Part shown: piece after piece, positions 25,025-34,797 of the stretch
Numbering within the stretch: the stretch's first letter is position 1
How the letters are laid out: every line of letters starts with the position of its first letter
From: JANQNX01 sp040217095
GTDB taxonomy: Bacteria; Pseudomonadota; Gammaproteobacteria; Eutrophobiales; Eutrophobiaceae
Assembly: GCA_965229565.1 (NCBI GenBank)
Contig: OZ245888.1
Coordinates: 310,001-374,000 of the forward strand
Reading direction: 5' to 3'
Length of the DNA: 64,000 nucleotides
The notes under the pieces: generated by a model
Told to the model about the DNA's origin: nothing
The model's input: the letters and a program-made list of their open reading frames with translations, nothing else
The model's database searches: none
Position numbers and translations under genes: made by a program

Positions 25025-26740
25025 TTATTGCAGCACTAATTCCTTAATACTTTTAACCGGGCGTGGCCATGGCGATGTAGCCTGTGCCAGCTCGGGAAGT
25101 GCTTCAATCGCGGCCACCGCCTGTTGCCTGTTATCGTAGAGTCCGTACACCACCACGTGCCAGGGTTTGTCATTATTCGTCGTGGTAAACCTGATCGCTT
25201 CACCCGCCAGGGCCGGTATGCTGCGCAGGTAGGCATCCACTGTTTGCACTTCATGCGCCCCGATCAATTGCAACACGTAGTTGTTTGGAGGCTGTTGTAG
25301 AAGCCAGCTGATATCACGGCTGTTTGTACCCACCCCGGCTTCATTCTCCGTCTCGGCAGCTGTCGTGGATTCAGCAGGCGTTCTCGCGGGAGTGGATTGT
25401 TCCTGCACTGACGACGTATTTGCTTCTGCTTCCGTGTTTGCATCCACACCAGTGATTAACAGGTCTGTTGAGACAGGCAAACTGGTTACTTCCGTTTCCA
25501 CGCTTTCGTTTTCTCCGGCACTACTAACCGTTTCACTCGTTGCTGTCTCATCCCGTGTTGCCACGAGTCCGGTATCGATTTCAATGTCTTCCAGTGCATC
25601 CAGTTCTTGTTCCGACTGTTGTGCCAGTTCAGAAGCTGGCGCTGTTACAGGCTGGTCTTGCTGTGCTGGTGCCTCGCCAGCGGGTTCGAGTATTTCGATC
25701 GTATTTTGCTGCCCGGTAGTCTCTTCCATTCCGGTCTCGTTGACCGTGACAGGCGACGTTACAGCAGCTGGCATTGTTGAAGTTGTATCAGCCTGTTCCA
25801 AGGTCTGCTCTTGCCCGGTCGATGACAATGCCGTGTCCTGTGCCGGAACCTGTTGTTGCGGCAGATCAACAGCTATCTCACTGGTAGTCGGCTCATCGGT
25901 CCTGTTAAGCAAATAGGCTACACCAACAGATAACAGCAACAGTAATACAACTACAACGATAATAGCGCGGTTATAACTATTTTTAGTTTCTGTTGGTTCA
26001 GGTGTTTTACTGCTCTCTTCCGGTACTTCCTTGGCAGGGTCGTTCAGGTATTGCTCGGCAAGTACATTGATCCTGCCTGGCATACCATGTGAAATACGAT
26101 GAATTTGCTTGACAGTTTTTTCATCAAAAATGGAAAGGTCGCTTTCGCTGTCCGGGTACTTATGATTTAAATATTGTGCCGTCTGCTTTTCATTAAGGTG
26201 TGGCATTTCGATAATATGAAGACTCTGTGATTCATTTTCGTCCAGGCCCTTTTTCCTGGCCAGTTCAAGGAATGAAGGCTCACAAAACAAACAGACATGT
26301 AACGATGTTTCATCCCTGGGAACGCTTAGTTCAGAAAAAATAAAATCTATTAATTCATCATCGAGCAGGTCCACATCGTCGATCAACAGCGCCGGGATCT
26401 GTTGTTTGCTGTGACAGCGGCCCAGCCAGTTATGGAAATCCTCGATACTACTGCCCCAGGGATCGAAAGTGTCGGAGGTGGCAGTCATATCAGCTACCAT
26501 CGCATTCAGGATGTCGCTTTGACTGGTATGCGCTGATGCAGACAGTTTAATCATGACGAGGCTGGATTCGTCCGGTGTTGTCAGCTGGTTATACAAGGAG
26601 GTTTTTCCTGTATCCTTTTCTCCCTGAACAAGGATCAGGTGATTACTATACTCAAGCAGGTGCTGTATCAGTTCATAGCGATGCGTCAACTCTGGAGTTT
26701 TATAGTAGAACTTCGCTTCTTGTTGCATCATGTCCGCCAT
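25025..26740 (-). CDS. damX: DamX-like AAA ATPase with SPOR domain
   Basis: A 571-residue inner-membrane division protein. Cytoplasmic N-terminal P-loop ATPase domain (Walker A GEKDTGKTS, about residues 40-48, and Walker B PALLIDDVDLLD, about 121-132), one membrane helix (AIIVVVVLLLLLSVGVAYLL, about 255-275), a long periplasmic linker rich in Thr, Glu, Ser and Ala, and a C-terminal SPOR domain (YVLQLIGAHEV to the end) that binds denuded peptidoglycan at septa. In E. coli DamX the ATPase part is degenerate, whereas here both motifs look intact. The start may be 26740, 26731 or 26728, or a TTG at 26749; none has a good ribosome site. Confidence 0.88.
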   Translation of the reverse strand: MADMMQQEAKFYYKTPELTHRYELIQHLLEYSNHLILVQGEKDTGKTSLYNQLTTPDESSLVMIKLSASAHTSQSDILNAMVADMTATSDTFDPWGSSIEDFHNWLGRCHSKQQIPALLIDDVDLLDDELIDFIFSELSVPRDETSLHVCLFCEPSFLELARKKGLDENESQSLHIIEMPHLNEKQTAQYLNHKYPDSESDLSIFDEKTVKQIHRISHGMPGRINVLAEQYLNDPAKEVPEESSKTPEPTETKNSYNRAIIVVVVLLLLLSVGVAYLLNRTDEPTTSEIAVDLPQQQVPAQDTALSSTGQEQTLEQADTTSTMPAAVTSPVTVNETGMEETTGQQNTIEILEPAGEAPAQQDQPVTAPASELAQQSEQELDALEDIEIDTGLVATRDETATSETVSSAGENESVETEVTSLPVSTDLLITGVDANTEAEANTSSVQEQSTPARTPAESTTAAETENEAGVGTNSRDISWLLQQPPNNYVLQLIGAHEVQTVDAYLRSIPALAGEAIRFTTTNNDKPWHVVVYGLYDNRQQAVAAIEALPELAQATSPWPRPVKSIKELVLQ

Positions 26741-26791
26741 ATGTGACAACTACTTGTATATTGTCGCTTAAAGCCGTTTTATTTAACAGTT

Positions 26792-27946
26792 TCAGGCACT
26801 AATTCGTTCCTGCTCAGCGAAGGCAAAACGATCTGTCATGCCGGCAATATAGTCCGCTATCACCCTCGCAACCTGGTTGTCATCCCCTGTCTGCTTGATT
26901 TCATTTATTAACAATCTTGATTCTTCATTTAACAATGAATGATCATTCATGAAGCTATCGAATAAAAACGATACGGTTTTTTTCGCTTGTTGCGCCATGC
27001 TCTGTACACGTTCATGCTGATACAGGTTGGTTCTGAGGAAACTCTTGAGTTTTTGATGGGCTGATTTTGTCTCTTCACTCATTGCAATAAGCTGCTTTCC
27101 GCATTGTCTTACATCCTGGATCGACTCTGGTGCCACACTGTCTATATGCGCCTTGCTGGTCAATATCAGATCACTCACCAGTGTGTTGATCATTTTTCTT
27201 ATGATCTCGTGTCTTAACAGGCGTTCATCCAGGTCATTCCATTGTGCGCTGGCCACCTGGAAATGGCGCTCGAACAACTCACACTCCCGCAACTGGTCAA
27301 TTGACAACAGGCCTGCACGCAGACCGTCATCCACATCGTGATTATTGTACGCAACCTCATCGGCGATATTCGCTATCTGTGCCTCCAACCCGGGTTTTTC
27401 ATTATTAAGAAATCGTTTACCCAGCTCTCCCAGCGCTTCGGCGTTATTGCGGGAACAATGTTTCAGAATACCTTCCCGGGTTTCAAACATCAGGTTCAGT
27501 CCCGGAAATGCCGCGTAACGCTTTTCCAGGTGGTCGACAATTCGCAACGATTGCAGATTATGCTCGAAGCCACCAAACTCTTTCATACACCGGTTTAACT
27601 CATCTTGTCCGGCATGTCCGAACGGGGTGTGACCCAGATCATGCGCCAGGCAAATGGCCTCGGTCAGATCCTCGTTAACCTGTAGTGCCCTGGCAATGGT
27701 ACGGCCTATCTGGGCAACTTCGATAGAATGCGTTAAGCGGGTTCTGAACATGTCTCCTTCATGGTTAACGAATACCTGGGTCTTGTATTCCAGGCGCCTG
27801 AAAGCAGCCGAATGAATCACACGATCACGATCACGCTGGTATTCATTCCTGAAACTTGCATTATCATCAGGATAGTTACGACCAGAACTGTGCTCCTGTC
27901 TGGCCGCATAGCTTGCCAATATATCAACAAGCGTGGGTGTGCTCAT
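26792..27946 (-). CDS. dgt: dGTPase-like deoxynucleoside triphosphate triphosphohydrolase
   Basis: A 384-residue HD-domain hydrolase of the dGTPase family (dNTP to nucleoside plus triphosphate). Metal ligands: H of THSIEVAQ, HD of AHDLGHTPFGHAG and a later D (about residue 190, ADEVAYNNHD). The N-terminal RTRLTHSIEVAQI and the preceding YPDDNASFRNEYQRDRDR are family-typical. ATGA overlap of four bases with aroB. A dNTPase in the aroK-aroB-damX run is common in gammaproteobacteria. Confidence 0.92.
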   Translation of the reverse strand: MSTPTLVDILASYAARQEHSSGRNYPDDNASFRNEYQRDRDRVIHSAAFRRLEYKTQVFVNHEGDMFRTRLTHSIEVAQIGRTIARALQVNEDLTEAICLAHDLGHTPFGHAGQDELNRCMKEFGGFEHNLQSLRIVDHLEKRYAAFPGLNLMFETREGILKHCSRNNAEALGELGKRFLNNEKPGLEAQIANIADEVAYNNHDVDDGLRAGLLSIDQLRECELFERHFQVASAQWNDLDERLLRHEIIRKMINTLVSDLILTSKAHIDSVAPESIQDVRQCGKQLIAMSEETKSAHQKLKSFLRTNLYQHERVQSMAQQAKKTVSFLFDSFMNDHSLLNEESRLLINEIKQTGDDNQVARVIADYIAGMTDRFAFAEQERISA

Positions 27947-29022
27947 GCGAGGTAATGTTGAATGGTTTCAGAAAGGGCATCAGCATCATAGTCCGCGGTA
28001 ACAATCGCCTTGCCTATGGCTTCAAGCAATACCAGGTACAGTACACCGTCCCTGGCCTTTTTATCGACTTTCATGTTTTTCAGCATTTGCTCCAGCGTTA
28101 CCTTGCTGTGAATCCTGACCGGCAATTTTGCGGCCAGCAGTAGTTCCCTGATCTCCCGGACATGTTGTTCTTCAAGGTAGCCCTGGCGACAGGATAAATC
28201 CGCTGCCATCAACATGCCACAACCAACGGCCTCACCATGTAGCCACTCGCTATAAGAGAGTGCAGTCTCAATAGCGTGCCCGAATGTATGTCCCAGGTTC
28301 AGAATTGCGCGTATACCGGATTCCCTTTCATCTGCACTAACAACTTCCGCCTTGTTTAAACAGGATTGCTCAATCGCATATGCCATTGCCTGCTCGTCCC
28401 GATCCATCAGTTTATCCATATTCTTCTGTAACCATTGGTAGAAAGCCAGATCCCTGATTAATCCATACTTAATGACTTCCGCGAGACCAGCCGATAACTC
28501 CCGCTCCGGTAATGAAGCAAGCATGCCGGTATCGGCAATTACCGCAGTTGGCTGGTAGAACGCACCGATCATATTTTTTCCCAGCGGGTGATTAACCGCG
28601 GTCTTACCGCCTACGGATGAGTCTACCTGTGCAAGCAACGTGGTCGGTATTTGTATAAAACGCACACCGCGTTGATAGCATGCGGCGGCAAACCCGGTTA
28701 AATCGCCTACTACACCTCCACCAAGCGCAATCAATACACAGGTACGGCTGTATTTCTTTTCCATCAGACGGGTAATGATCGTATCCAGGTATTGCAGAGA
28801 TTTTGTTTGTTCGCCATCAGGCAGAATCAGAGTCTCGATGTCCCTGGCATTGAGTCCTGCCGTTAAACTTTCGAGATACAATGGGGCGATGACCTCGTTT
28901 GTTACCACCATTACCTGGCTGGTATTCAGATGATTGTTAATCAAAGACGCATCCTTGAGCAGGTCATTGCCTATATAGATAGGATAACTGCGTTCACCAA
29001 GTTGTACTTCAATCGTTTTCAT
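27943..29022 (-). CDS. aroB: 3-dehydroquinate synthase
   Basis: A 359-residue NAD-dependent enzyme of the shikimate pathway, which turns DAHP into 3-dehydroquinate. The NAD-binding GGGVVGDLTGFAAA (about residues 101-114), KTAVNHPLGKN (about 149-159) and the metal-binding His of LNLGHTFGHAIE are present. It overlaps aroK by 14 bases and dgt by 4, so it is translationally tied into the operon. Confidence 0.97.
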   Translation of the reverse strand: MKTIEVQLGERSYPIYIGNDLLKDASLINNHLNTSQVMVVTNEVIAPLYLESLTAGLNARDIETLILPDGEQTKSLQYLDTIITRLMEKKYSRTCVLIALGGGVVGDLTGFAAACYQRGVRFIQIPTTLLAQVDSSVGGKTAVNHPLGKNMIGAFYQPTAVIADTGMLASLPERELSAGLAEVIKYGLIRDLAFYQWLQKNMDKLMDRDEQAMAYAIEQSCLNKAEVVSADERESGIRAILNLGHTFGHAIETALSYSEWLHGEAVGCGMLMAADLSCRQGYLEEQHVREIRELLLAAKLPVRIHSKVTLEQMLKNMKVDKKARDGVLYLVLLEAIGKAIVTADYDADALSETIQHYLA

Positions 29023-29536
29023 ATTTTTTTATTTTGTTCAGGATTTGTTTGACTATCTGGTTTACGGTCTGGCGATCCGTCATGATAATCTCGTCTGCCA
29101 GGCTCTCATACATCGGCTCTCTTTCTTTCAGGATATCCCTGATGCGACCAAGCTTGTCGTCAGTCTGTAATAACGGTCGACGTTTGTCTGTCTGAATTCT
29201 TTTTAACAGTTTTTCTGCTGATGATTTCAGGTAGATAACAATTCCGTTATCCTTCAGTTGTTTGCAGTTATCCTGGCTCAAGATCACGCCGCCACCTGTA
29301 GATAATACGATATTTTCAAGCTCACATAATTCGGTGATGATTGTTGTTTCTCGCTTGCGGAATCCTTCCTCGCCCTCTATCTCGAATATCCATGGAATAT
29401 CCGCGCCGGTTCTTGATTCTATCTCATGGTCCGAGTCATAGAAGTCTTTGTCCAGGCGCTTGGCAACAAGACGACCGATGGTTGTTTTTCCTGCGCCCAT
29501 TGGTCCAATAAAAATTATATTTTTCTTGTTTTTCAC
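29009..29536 (-). CDS. aroK: shikimate kinase
   Basis: A 175-residue P-loop kinase that phosphorylates shikimate. Walker A GPMGAGKTTIG (about residues 11-21), the shikimate-binding DSDHEIESRTGADIPWIFE (about 34-52), GGGVIL (about 80-85) and the LID Arg region KRRPLL are all in place. It opens the aroK-aroB-dgt-damX run after the pilQ terminator. Confidence 0.96.
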   Translation of the reverse strand: MKNKKNIIFIGPMGAGKTTIGRLVAKRLDKDFYDSDHEIESRTGADIPWIFEIEGEEGFRKRETTIITELCELENIVLSTGGGVILSQDNCKQLKDNGIVIYLKSSAEKLLKRIQTDKRRPLLQTDDKLGRIRDILKEREPMYESLADEIIMTDRQTVNQIVKQILNKIKKYEND

Positions 29537-29566
29537 GGTATGTGTAAATTGTTAAAGCTTTGTATA

Positions 29567-29602
29567 CAAAAAAGGGATGAAACCCAATGGGTTACATCCC
29601 TT
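29567..29602 (-). terminator. rho-independent terminator of the pil operon
   Basis: Stem AAGGGATG-A-AACCC / GGGTT-A-CATCCCTT with an AAT loop (one internal mismatch), followed on the minus strand by TTTTTT, 24 bases past the pilQ stop. It separates pilMNOPQ from aroK-aroB. AAAGCTTT sequences flank it on both sides (about 29553 and 29610). Confidence 0.85.
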
Positions 29603-29625
29603 GAATAGTTAAAGCTTTATTATTA

Positions 29626-31743
29626 TTAGTTTAACGCAAAACTATCTTTAATAATCTTCGGAGTGATGAAGATCAACAGTTCACTCTTACTGCTATCAAT
29701 TGCTGTTCGCTTGAACAACCATCCAAGGTATGGCAGGTCACCAAAGAATGGAACGCGGTCAACTGACTTTCTGTCAGATGAGGTATAAACACCGCCCAGT
29801 ACAACCGTCTCTCCATTTTCAACCAGTACCTGTGTTGCTACGTTACGTGTATTAATAGCAGGCACACCCAGTACGGTAGTCGCGCTGACAGTATCCTGCG
29901 TAACCTGAAGATCCATGATAATGGTATCGTCTGGCGTAATTTGTGGGGTCACACGCAAGCTAAGTACCGCATCCTGGAAGTTAACAGAGGTTGCACCACT
30001 CGAAGAGGCTTCCTGGTAAGGTATCTGAACACCCGACTCTATCACTGCTTCTGTCTGGTTGGCTGTAATTACGCGCGGACTGGCGATGTCTTCACCTCGA
30101 CCTTCGGCAATCAGGGCAGATAGTTCAAGCTGCAGCAGGTATGAACCAAGCTTACCCACAGCCAGCGCCAGTGAGGCTGCATCAGTAGGAACAGCAGGCA
30201 AGTCTACAATCAGGTTTTCATTGGTACCGTCATTAAAAGCTGTCAAAGTATCATAGCTCACGTTACCGGCATTACCACCGCCAACGACAGCAAAAGGTGC
30301 ATCATTACTTTCCAGGCTACCGCCCGCGGTATCACGAGCCAGGCTTCCACCTTTCCTGGTATTTTTACTGTAACCAAACCTGACACCGATATCCTTGGCA
30401 AACGATTCATCAGCATTGACGATGCGTGACTCAATCAATACCTGCCTAACCGGTACATCGAGCTCGGCGATCAGTCCCCTGATGGCTTCAAGGCTGGTTG
30501 ATACATCCTGGATAATAAGTGTGTTGGTACGTTCATCGATAGATACGGTACCACGCTCGGACATCAGGTTGTTTGCATCCTGCTGAATCAGGCTTACCAG
30601 GTCACTGGCATCGGCATAGTTAATCGTAATAAATTCGGTACGCAATGGTGCGAGTTCTTCAATCTGGCGTTCGGCTTCAAGCTCGAGTCTTTCCCGTGCA
30701 GCTATTTCTTCTGCCGGTGCAACCATGATGACATTGCCGGCCTCGCGCTTTGACAAACCGCGTGATTTGAGAATGATATCCAGTGCCTGATCCCAGGGAA
30801 CGTTCTTCAGTCTTAACGTGACATTACCGCTAACTGAATCACTGGTTACCATGTTAAGCCCTGTAAAATCAGCAATAAGCTGTAACACGGCCCGTACTTC
30901 AATGTTCTGAAAATTCAGGGACAGGCGCTCACCGGTATAACCAAACTGATCTTTTTTCTGTTGTTCAAGTTGTTCCTTGCTTAAAGGTTTGAATTCAATG
31001 GTATAGGTCTTGTCAGATTGATAAGCCAGGTGATCATAATCGTCATTCACAGTATCAATAACCATGCGTACATTATTACCCTCGGCACGCGTATCAATTT
31101 GCTTAACAGGTGTGGCGAAATCAATAACGTCCAGCTTCCTGTCAAGGCCGGAAGGTAATCTCGTATCAATATATTTAATAACTATCTTGCCTGATTCAAC
31201 ACCCATATCGATTGGTATGGAGGAATTGGACAATTCGACAAGTATCCGGCCTTCGCCTTGTGTTCCACGACGAAAATCAATATTTTCAATCGAACCACTG
31301 GTTGCCGATGAACTGGTCATTTGCATAGCCGGACTGACACTACTGCCGACACCACTTTCAAGAGTTACCAGAACTGTACTTCCCTCAAGATCGACATTAT
31401 AGGAAACCGGGCTAGTCAGGTTAATTACAACGCGGGTTCTGCCTGATGCTTCAACTGCATTCAGACTATTGGCCATACCAATACCAATATTTTTTGATTT
31501 GGATGGCATGTTCAGATTCACGCCGGGAAAATCAAGGGCAATACGCGCAGGGTTATCTATGGTGAAATTCAATGGGTCAGCTGACAACGGCTCGGACATA
31601 GACAGTTTGATCTGGACCCTGTCACCAGGCAATGATGAGAAGCTGACATCATCAAGTGAAACGGCATGCGCACTTAATGATGCGAGACTTAATCCTGTCA
31701 TCATTATGAACAATGTAAGAAATTTCTTCATTTGCGTATTCAT
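29626..31743 (-). CDS. pilQ: type IV pilus secretin PilQ
   Basis: A 705-residue outer-membrane secretin, the pore through which type IV pili pass. Signal peptide (FLTLFIMMTGLSLASLSAHA), two AMIN domains that bind peptidoglycan (about residues 25-240), an STN domain (NFQNIEVRAVLQLIADFTGLN), an N1 domain and the C-terminal secretin barrel (IESRIVNADESFAKDIGVRFG through TPDDTIIMDLQVTQDTV, GETVVLGGVY). I start it at 31743 (MNTQMKKF); an ATG at 31731 is an alternative, and the frame is open to 31797. Last gene of pilMNOPQ. Confidence 0.96.
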   Translation of the reverse strand: MNTQMKKFLTLFIMMTGLSLASLSAHAVSLDDVSFSSLPGDRVQIKLSMSEPLSADPLNFTIDNPARIALDFPGVNLNMPSKSKNIGIGMANSLNAVEASGRTRVVINLTSPVSYNVDLEGSTVLVTLESGVGSSVSPAMQMTSSSATSGSIENIDFRRGTQGEGRILVELSNSSIPIDMGVESGKIVIKYIDTRLPSGLDRKLDVIDFATPVKQIDTRAEGNNVRMVIDTVNDDYDHLAYQSDKTYTIEFKPLSKEQLEQQKKDQFGYTGERLSLNFQNIEVRAVLQLIADFTGLNMVTSDSVSGNVTLRLKNVPWDQALDIILKSRGLSKREAGNVIMVAPAEEIAARERLELEAERQIEELAPLRTEFITINYADASDLVSLIQQDANNLMSERGTVSIDERTNTLIIQDVSTSLEAIRGLIAELDVPVRQVLIESRIVNADESFAKDIGVRFGYSKNTRKGGSLARDTAGGSLESNDAPFAVVGGGNAGNVSYDTLTAFNDGTNENLIVDLPAVPTDAASLALAVGKLGSYLLQLELSALIAEGRGEDIASPRVITANQTEAVIESGVQIPYQEASSSGATSVNFQDAVLSLRVTPQITPDDTIIMDLQVTQDTVSATTVLGVPAINTRNVATQVLVENGETVVLGGVYTSSDRKSVDRVPFFGDLPYLGWLFKRTAIDSSKSELLIFITPKIIKDSFALN

Positions 31744-31814
31744 GATCGCATAGCCCTTGGTTTTAAAATTGTGTCTGTGTCTGGAAATCATCGTCATTAC
31801 CCCACTGATTCAGA

Positions 31815-32387
31815 TTACTCTTCAACAAGAGCAAGTGCTGCCTCCCTTTCTTCCCATCTTCCAAAACTGTTTTGTACTATTTCACGTAATTCAATCTTGT
31901 CTTCAAAGATATTTGTGATCTTGCCAATATTGGCTCCCAGGTAGTTACCCACCTTGACCCGGTGAACAACACCATCAGGCGCCAGGACAATACCCCAGTT
32001 ATCTTCCTGGTCTTCCAGCGTGCCCACCATTCTCAAGCTATCAAGTTCGAACTGCTCGAGCTCTTCGCGATTACGGTTCATGATTTCCCTTTCCATCTCC
32101 GGTGTCAGTCCATCGCCGGCAAGACCTTCATCAACTTCTGGTTCAGGTAAATCAAAGAAGGGTTCAAACGGATCCTTGCCACCTTCCTGGCCTGACTTGT
32201 AGGCATAGGCCTCGTATGGCTTAATTTCCGGTAATGGCTCAATACGCCCGCCCGGTCGCGCCATAATCTCGTCAACCTTGACTTCCAGATCGCTCATGTC
32301 TTTTGATACACAACCCGTCATTGGAAACACGGCGGCCAGGCAGCCCATAACTACCAAAGACCTGAATTTATCTGAAAACATATTCAT
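31815..32387 (-). CDS. pilP: type IV pilus inner-membrane lipoprotein PilP
   Basis: A 190-residue lipoprotein with lipobox VFPMTGC (Cys about residue 26 from 32387), an extended linker rich in Glu and Pro, then a C-terminal beta-domain (PDGVVHRVKVGNYLGANIGKI) that docks on PilQ. It joins PilMNO to the secretin. The start at 32387 (MNMFSDKFRS) overlaps the pilO stop region, as is usual in this operon; the frame is open 12 codons upstream. Confidence 0.94.
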   Translation of the reverse strand: MNMFSDKFRSLVVMGCLAAVFPMTGCVSKDMSDLEVKVDEIMARPGGRIEPLPEIKPYEAYAYKSGQEGGKDPFEPFFDLPEPEVDEGLAGDGLTPEMEREIMNRNREELEQFELDSLRMVGTLEDQEDNWGIVLAPDGVVHRVKVGNYLGANIGKITNIFEDKIELREIVQNSFGRWEEREAALALVEE

Positions 32388-32391
32388 GAGA

Positions 32392-32979
32392 TTACTCTTC
32401 CAGTGCCCTGTAGGTTTTTGCAATAGCCTTCATCACTAACGCTTTCGGGTCTTTACCCTTGCTACCCTCGATAGATATTTCATGGGTAGTTACAATTCGG
32501 GGTAATGCGGCTACACCACTGATGAACTCGCCAAACTGGTGATAAGAGCCGGTAACTGAAATGTTAATAGGCAATTCAGAATAAAACTCTTTCCTGGACT
32601 CAGCTTTAGGTTCAAATAGCTTGAATTCTAGTCCGGAAGCCAGGCCGGTCTGGGAGACATCAATCAGTAATCCTGCAACTTCAGTCTTGTTCGGTAATTG
32701 ACGCACCATATCACCAAACGATTGTTCCATTTCTTTCATTTGTTCTTTCAAGGCCGGCAGGTTCGCTGCCTGTTTCTGTTTTTTCTCCAGGGTAGTAATC
32801 TTCTGGGATTCCTGGGATTGCAAGGTCGCAAGTTCTTCCCGCTGCTTGGTGATATCGAATTTCCAACCTGCAAATAAAAGCAATACAAAAACAGCGGCCA
32901 AGACCAGCATCTGGACAGCAAGTGGCCAGGCACCTGGATTGTTAGGATCAAGGTTTTTTAGGTCGTCTGCAAAACTCAT
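32392..32979 (-). CDS. pilO: type IV pilus assembly protein PilO
   Basis: A 195-residue inner-membrane protein: a short cytoplasmic start, one membrane helix (MLVLAAVFVLLLFAGWKF), a coiled coil (about residues 50-95) and a periplasmic ferredoxin-like core (GLEFKLFEPKAESRKEFYSE). It pairs with PilN to form the periplasmic part of the alignment subcomplex. Overlaps pilN by 4 bases. Confidence 0.94.
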   Translation of the reverse strand: MSFADDLKNLDPNNPGAWPLAVQMLVLAAVFVLLLFAGWKFDITKQREELATLQSQESQKITTLEKKQKQAANLPALKEQMKEMEQSFGDMVRQLPNKTEVAGLLIDVSQTGLASGLEFKLFEPKAESRKEFYSELPINISVTGSYHQFGEFISGVAALPRIVTTHEISIEGSKGKDPKALVMKAIAKTYRALEE

Positions 32980-33545
32980 GATTCCTCTCCATCAGCTGTC
33001 GGTACAACCTGTTTGAATGTCAATTCAAAAGAATTGATCGGATTCGGTGTTTCTTTAGTGCCACTTTCCCTGATCACTTTCAAATTCGGGTTTTTTATCC
33101 ACTCTGAATTTTCGATACTGCGCATGAAAGAAGATACCCTGGCATTGGATTGAGCTAATCCCGAGATGGTAATGTCCTTACCCTTCTGTTTAACTTCAGT
33201 CAGCGTCATTCCTTCGGGCATGGCATAAATAATTTCATCGAACAATCGCACAATCAGCGGACGGTTACTTTGCAGTTGTTCAATCGCTCTCATTCTTGAT
33301 AACAGTCTTTCTTTTTGCTTGCTTAGCTCTTTAATCTCGGCAATCTTTTTGTCCAGCACCTTTATCTTGTCATCAAGAAATGTCAGGCGTTGATTCTGAA
33401 AATCTATCAATTGCACATAGTAATAATGCACACCGCCCCAGACAGCACCAGCAAGAGCAGCTACCACAACAACCGAGACGATGAACTGGGTTAACAGTTC
33501 TTTTCTGCGTGCCTCACGCCAGGGCAACAGGTTAATTCTGGACAT
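32976..33545 (-). CDS. pilN: type IV pilus assembly protein PilN
   Basis: A 189-residue inner-membrane protein. The cytoplasmic N-terminus begins MSRINLLPWREARR, the conserved peptide that binds PilM; then a membrane helix (SVVVVAALAGAVWGGVHYYY) and a periplasmic domain with a coiled coil (LDKKIAEIKELSKQKERLL). Pairs with PilO. The start shares one base with the pilM stop, so translation is coupled. Confidence 0.95.
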   Translation of the reverse strand: MSRINLLPWREARRKELLTQFIVSVVVVAALAGAVWGGVHYYYVQLIDFQNQRLTFLDDKIKVLDKKIAEIKELSKQKERLLSRMRAIEQLQSNRPLIVRLFDEIIYAMPEGMTLTEVKQKGKDITISGLAQSNARVSSFMRSIENSEWIKNPNLKVIRESGTKETPNPINSFELTFKQVVPTADGEES

Positions 33546-34606
33546 TAGCCATCTCCTCGTAACGCAAGACCACAGGCAATCATCATCGCCGGTGCATCAT
33601 TAGTTAGTGAGTTAGTGGGTATTTTTGATGCCACAGCCATGTTTGCAAAAGGATTGGCGATCACGGTATTGATATCCAGTTTCTCCTGAACAATCTCGGC
33701 AACGCCTTCAATTGAAGCGCAACCGCCGGCAAGAATTAAATGATCGATATTGCCAATCTGGCTTGATGAATAAAAAAACTGTACGGCACGACTTATCTGC
33801 GATGCCATATTTTCCTTGAAAGGTTCAAGTACTTCCGGTCCATAATTATCCGGCAACCCGCCCTGGCGCTTGGCCAGCCCGGCTTCTTCAAATGACAAAC
33901 CATAACGACGCTGGATTTCCTCGGTCAGCTGAGCGCCACCGAAAGATTCTTCACGTGAGTAGATGGTTTTCATATTTTCAACAACACTGAAGGTGGTCAC
34001 GTTAGAACCTACGTCGGCAACAGCGATAACCTCGGTCGAGGCATCGTCTGGAAAACTATCTGCTATAAGACTGATGGCATTTTCAATTGCAAACGACTCA
34101 ATATCGACAACCTTGGCCGTCAATCCACCAAGGTTGATTGCAGCTACCACGTTATCAACGATCTCGCTGCGAGATGCAGCAAGTAATACATCGACACGAT
34201 CCGGGCTTTCTTCAGAAGGACCGATCACTTCGAAATCCATGGCAACTTCATCAAGCGGGAAAGGAATATATTGATCTGCTTCAACCTGGATCTGGTTTTC
34301 CATGTCATCATCCGATAACCCGGCTGGCATGGTAATAATCTTGGTAATAACTGAAGACCCCGCAACAGCTACGGCGGCATTTTTTGTTTTGGTTCCGGAT
34401 TTTTTAACGGCCTTGGCAACGGCTTCGCCAACGATTTCTATTTCGTTGATGTTTTTCTCTGAAACGGAATTTGGTGGGAGGGCTTCAACAGCGTAACTTT
34501 CTACACGATACTTGTTACCGCTGCGGCTAAGTTCGAGCAACTTTATTGCAGTTGCGCTAATATCGATACCCAGAATTGGCGCTGATTTTTTCTTAATCGA
34601 AAACAC
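33545..34606 (-). CDS. pilM: type IV pilus assembly ATPase-like protein PilM
   Basis: A 353-residue cytoplasmic actin-fold protein that binds the PilN N-terminus. Nucleotide-binding motifs typical of the FtsA/actin fold are visible: LGIDISATAIKLLEL near the start, AVADVGSNVTTFSV (about residue 190) and LAGGCASIEGV (about 295). The start codon is GTG at 34606 with AAGGA about 8 bases upstream. First gene of pilMNOPQ; the divergent PBP1a gene is 191 bases away, a gammaproteobacterial arrangement. Confidence 0.95.
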   Translation of the reverse strand: MFSIKKKSAPILGIDISATAIKLLELSRSGNKYRVESYAVEALPPNSVSEKNINEIEIVGEAVAKAVKKSGTKTKNAAVAVAGSSVITKIITMPAGLSDDDMENQIQVEADQYIPFPLDEVAMDFEVIGPSEESPDRVDVLLAASRSEIVDNVVAAINLGGLTAKVVDIESFAIENAISLIADSFPDDASTEVIAVADVGSNVTTFSVVENMKTIYSREESFGGAQLTEEIQRRYGLSFEEAGLAKRQGGLPDNYGPEVLEPFKENMASQISRAVQFFYSSSQIGNIDHLILAGGCASIEGVAEIVQEKLDINTVIANPFANMAVASKIPTNSLTNDAPAMMIACGLALRGDG

Positions 34607-34797
34607 AGGTTTTTCCTTTCAGGACCATTAGTTATAAACCATATGTGTAACAAAGCATTAACTTACTTTGGCTACTATAGCCAACAGAAAGTTAAAAAAC
34701 AATTAGTTTTTAAGCACATTTAATGTAAAAGCTTCAAATTTACAAATAACTAAAAAATACGGTACATATTGAGTAATTAATATATTATCTACACTAG
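34607..34797. promoter_or_regulatory. divergent AT-rich intergenic region, pilM/mrcA
   Basis: 191 bases between divergent genes, strongly AT-rich (AAAAACAATTAGTTTTTAAG and similar). It must hold both promoters. No convincing -35/-10 pair could be fixed by eye, and no ribosome site is visible before the mrcA ATG. Confidence 0.5.

Noticed and set aside
25281..25916. A 211-codon plus-strand frame inside damX.
   Set aside because: Product is Ser/Val/Cys-rich low complexity, the reverse of the damX linker.
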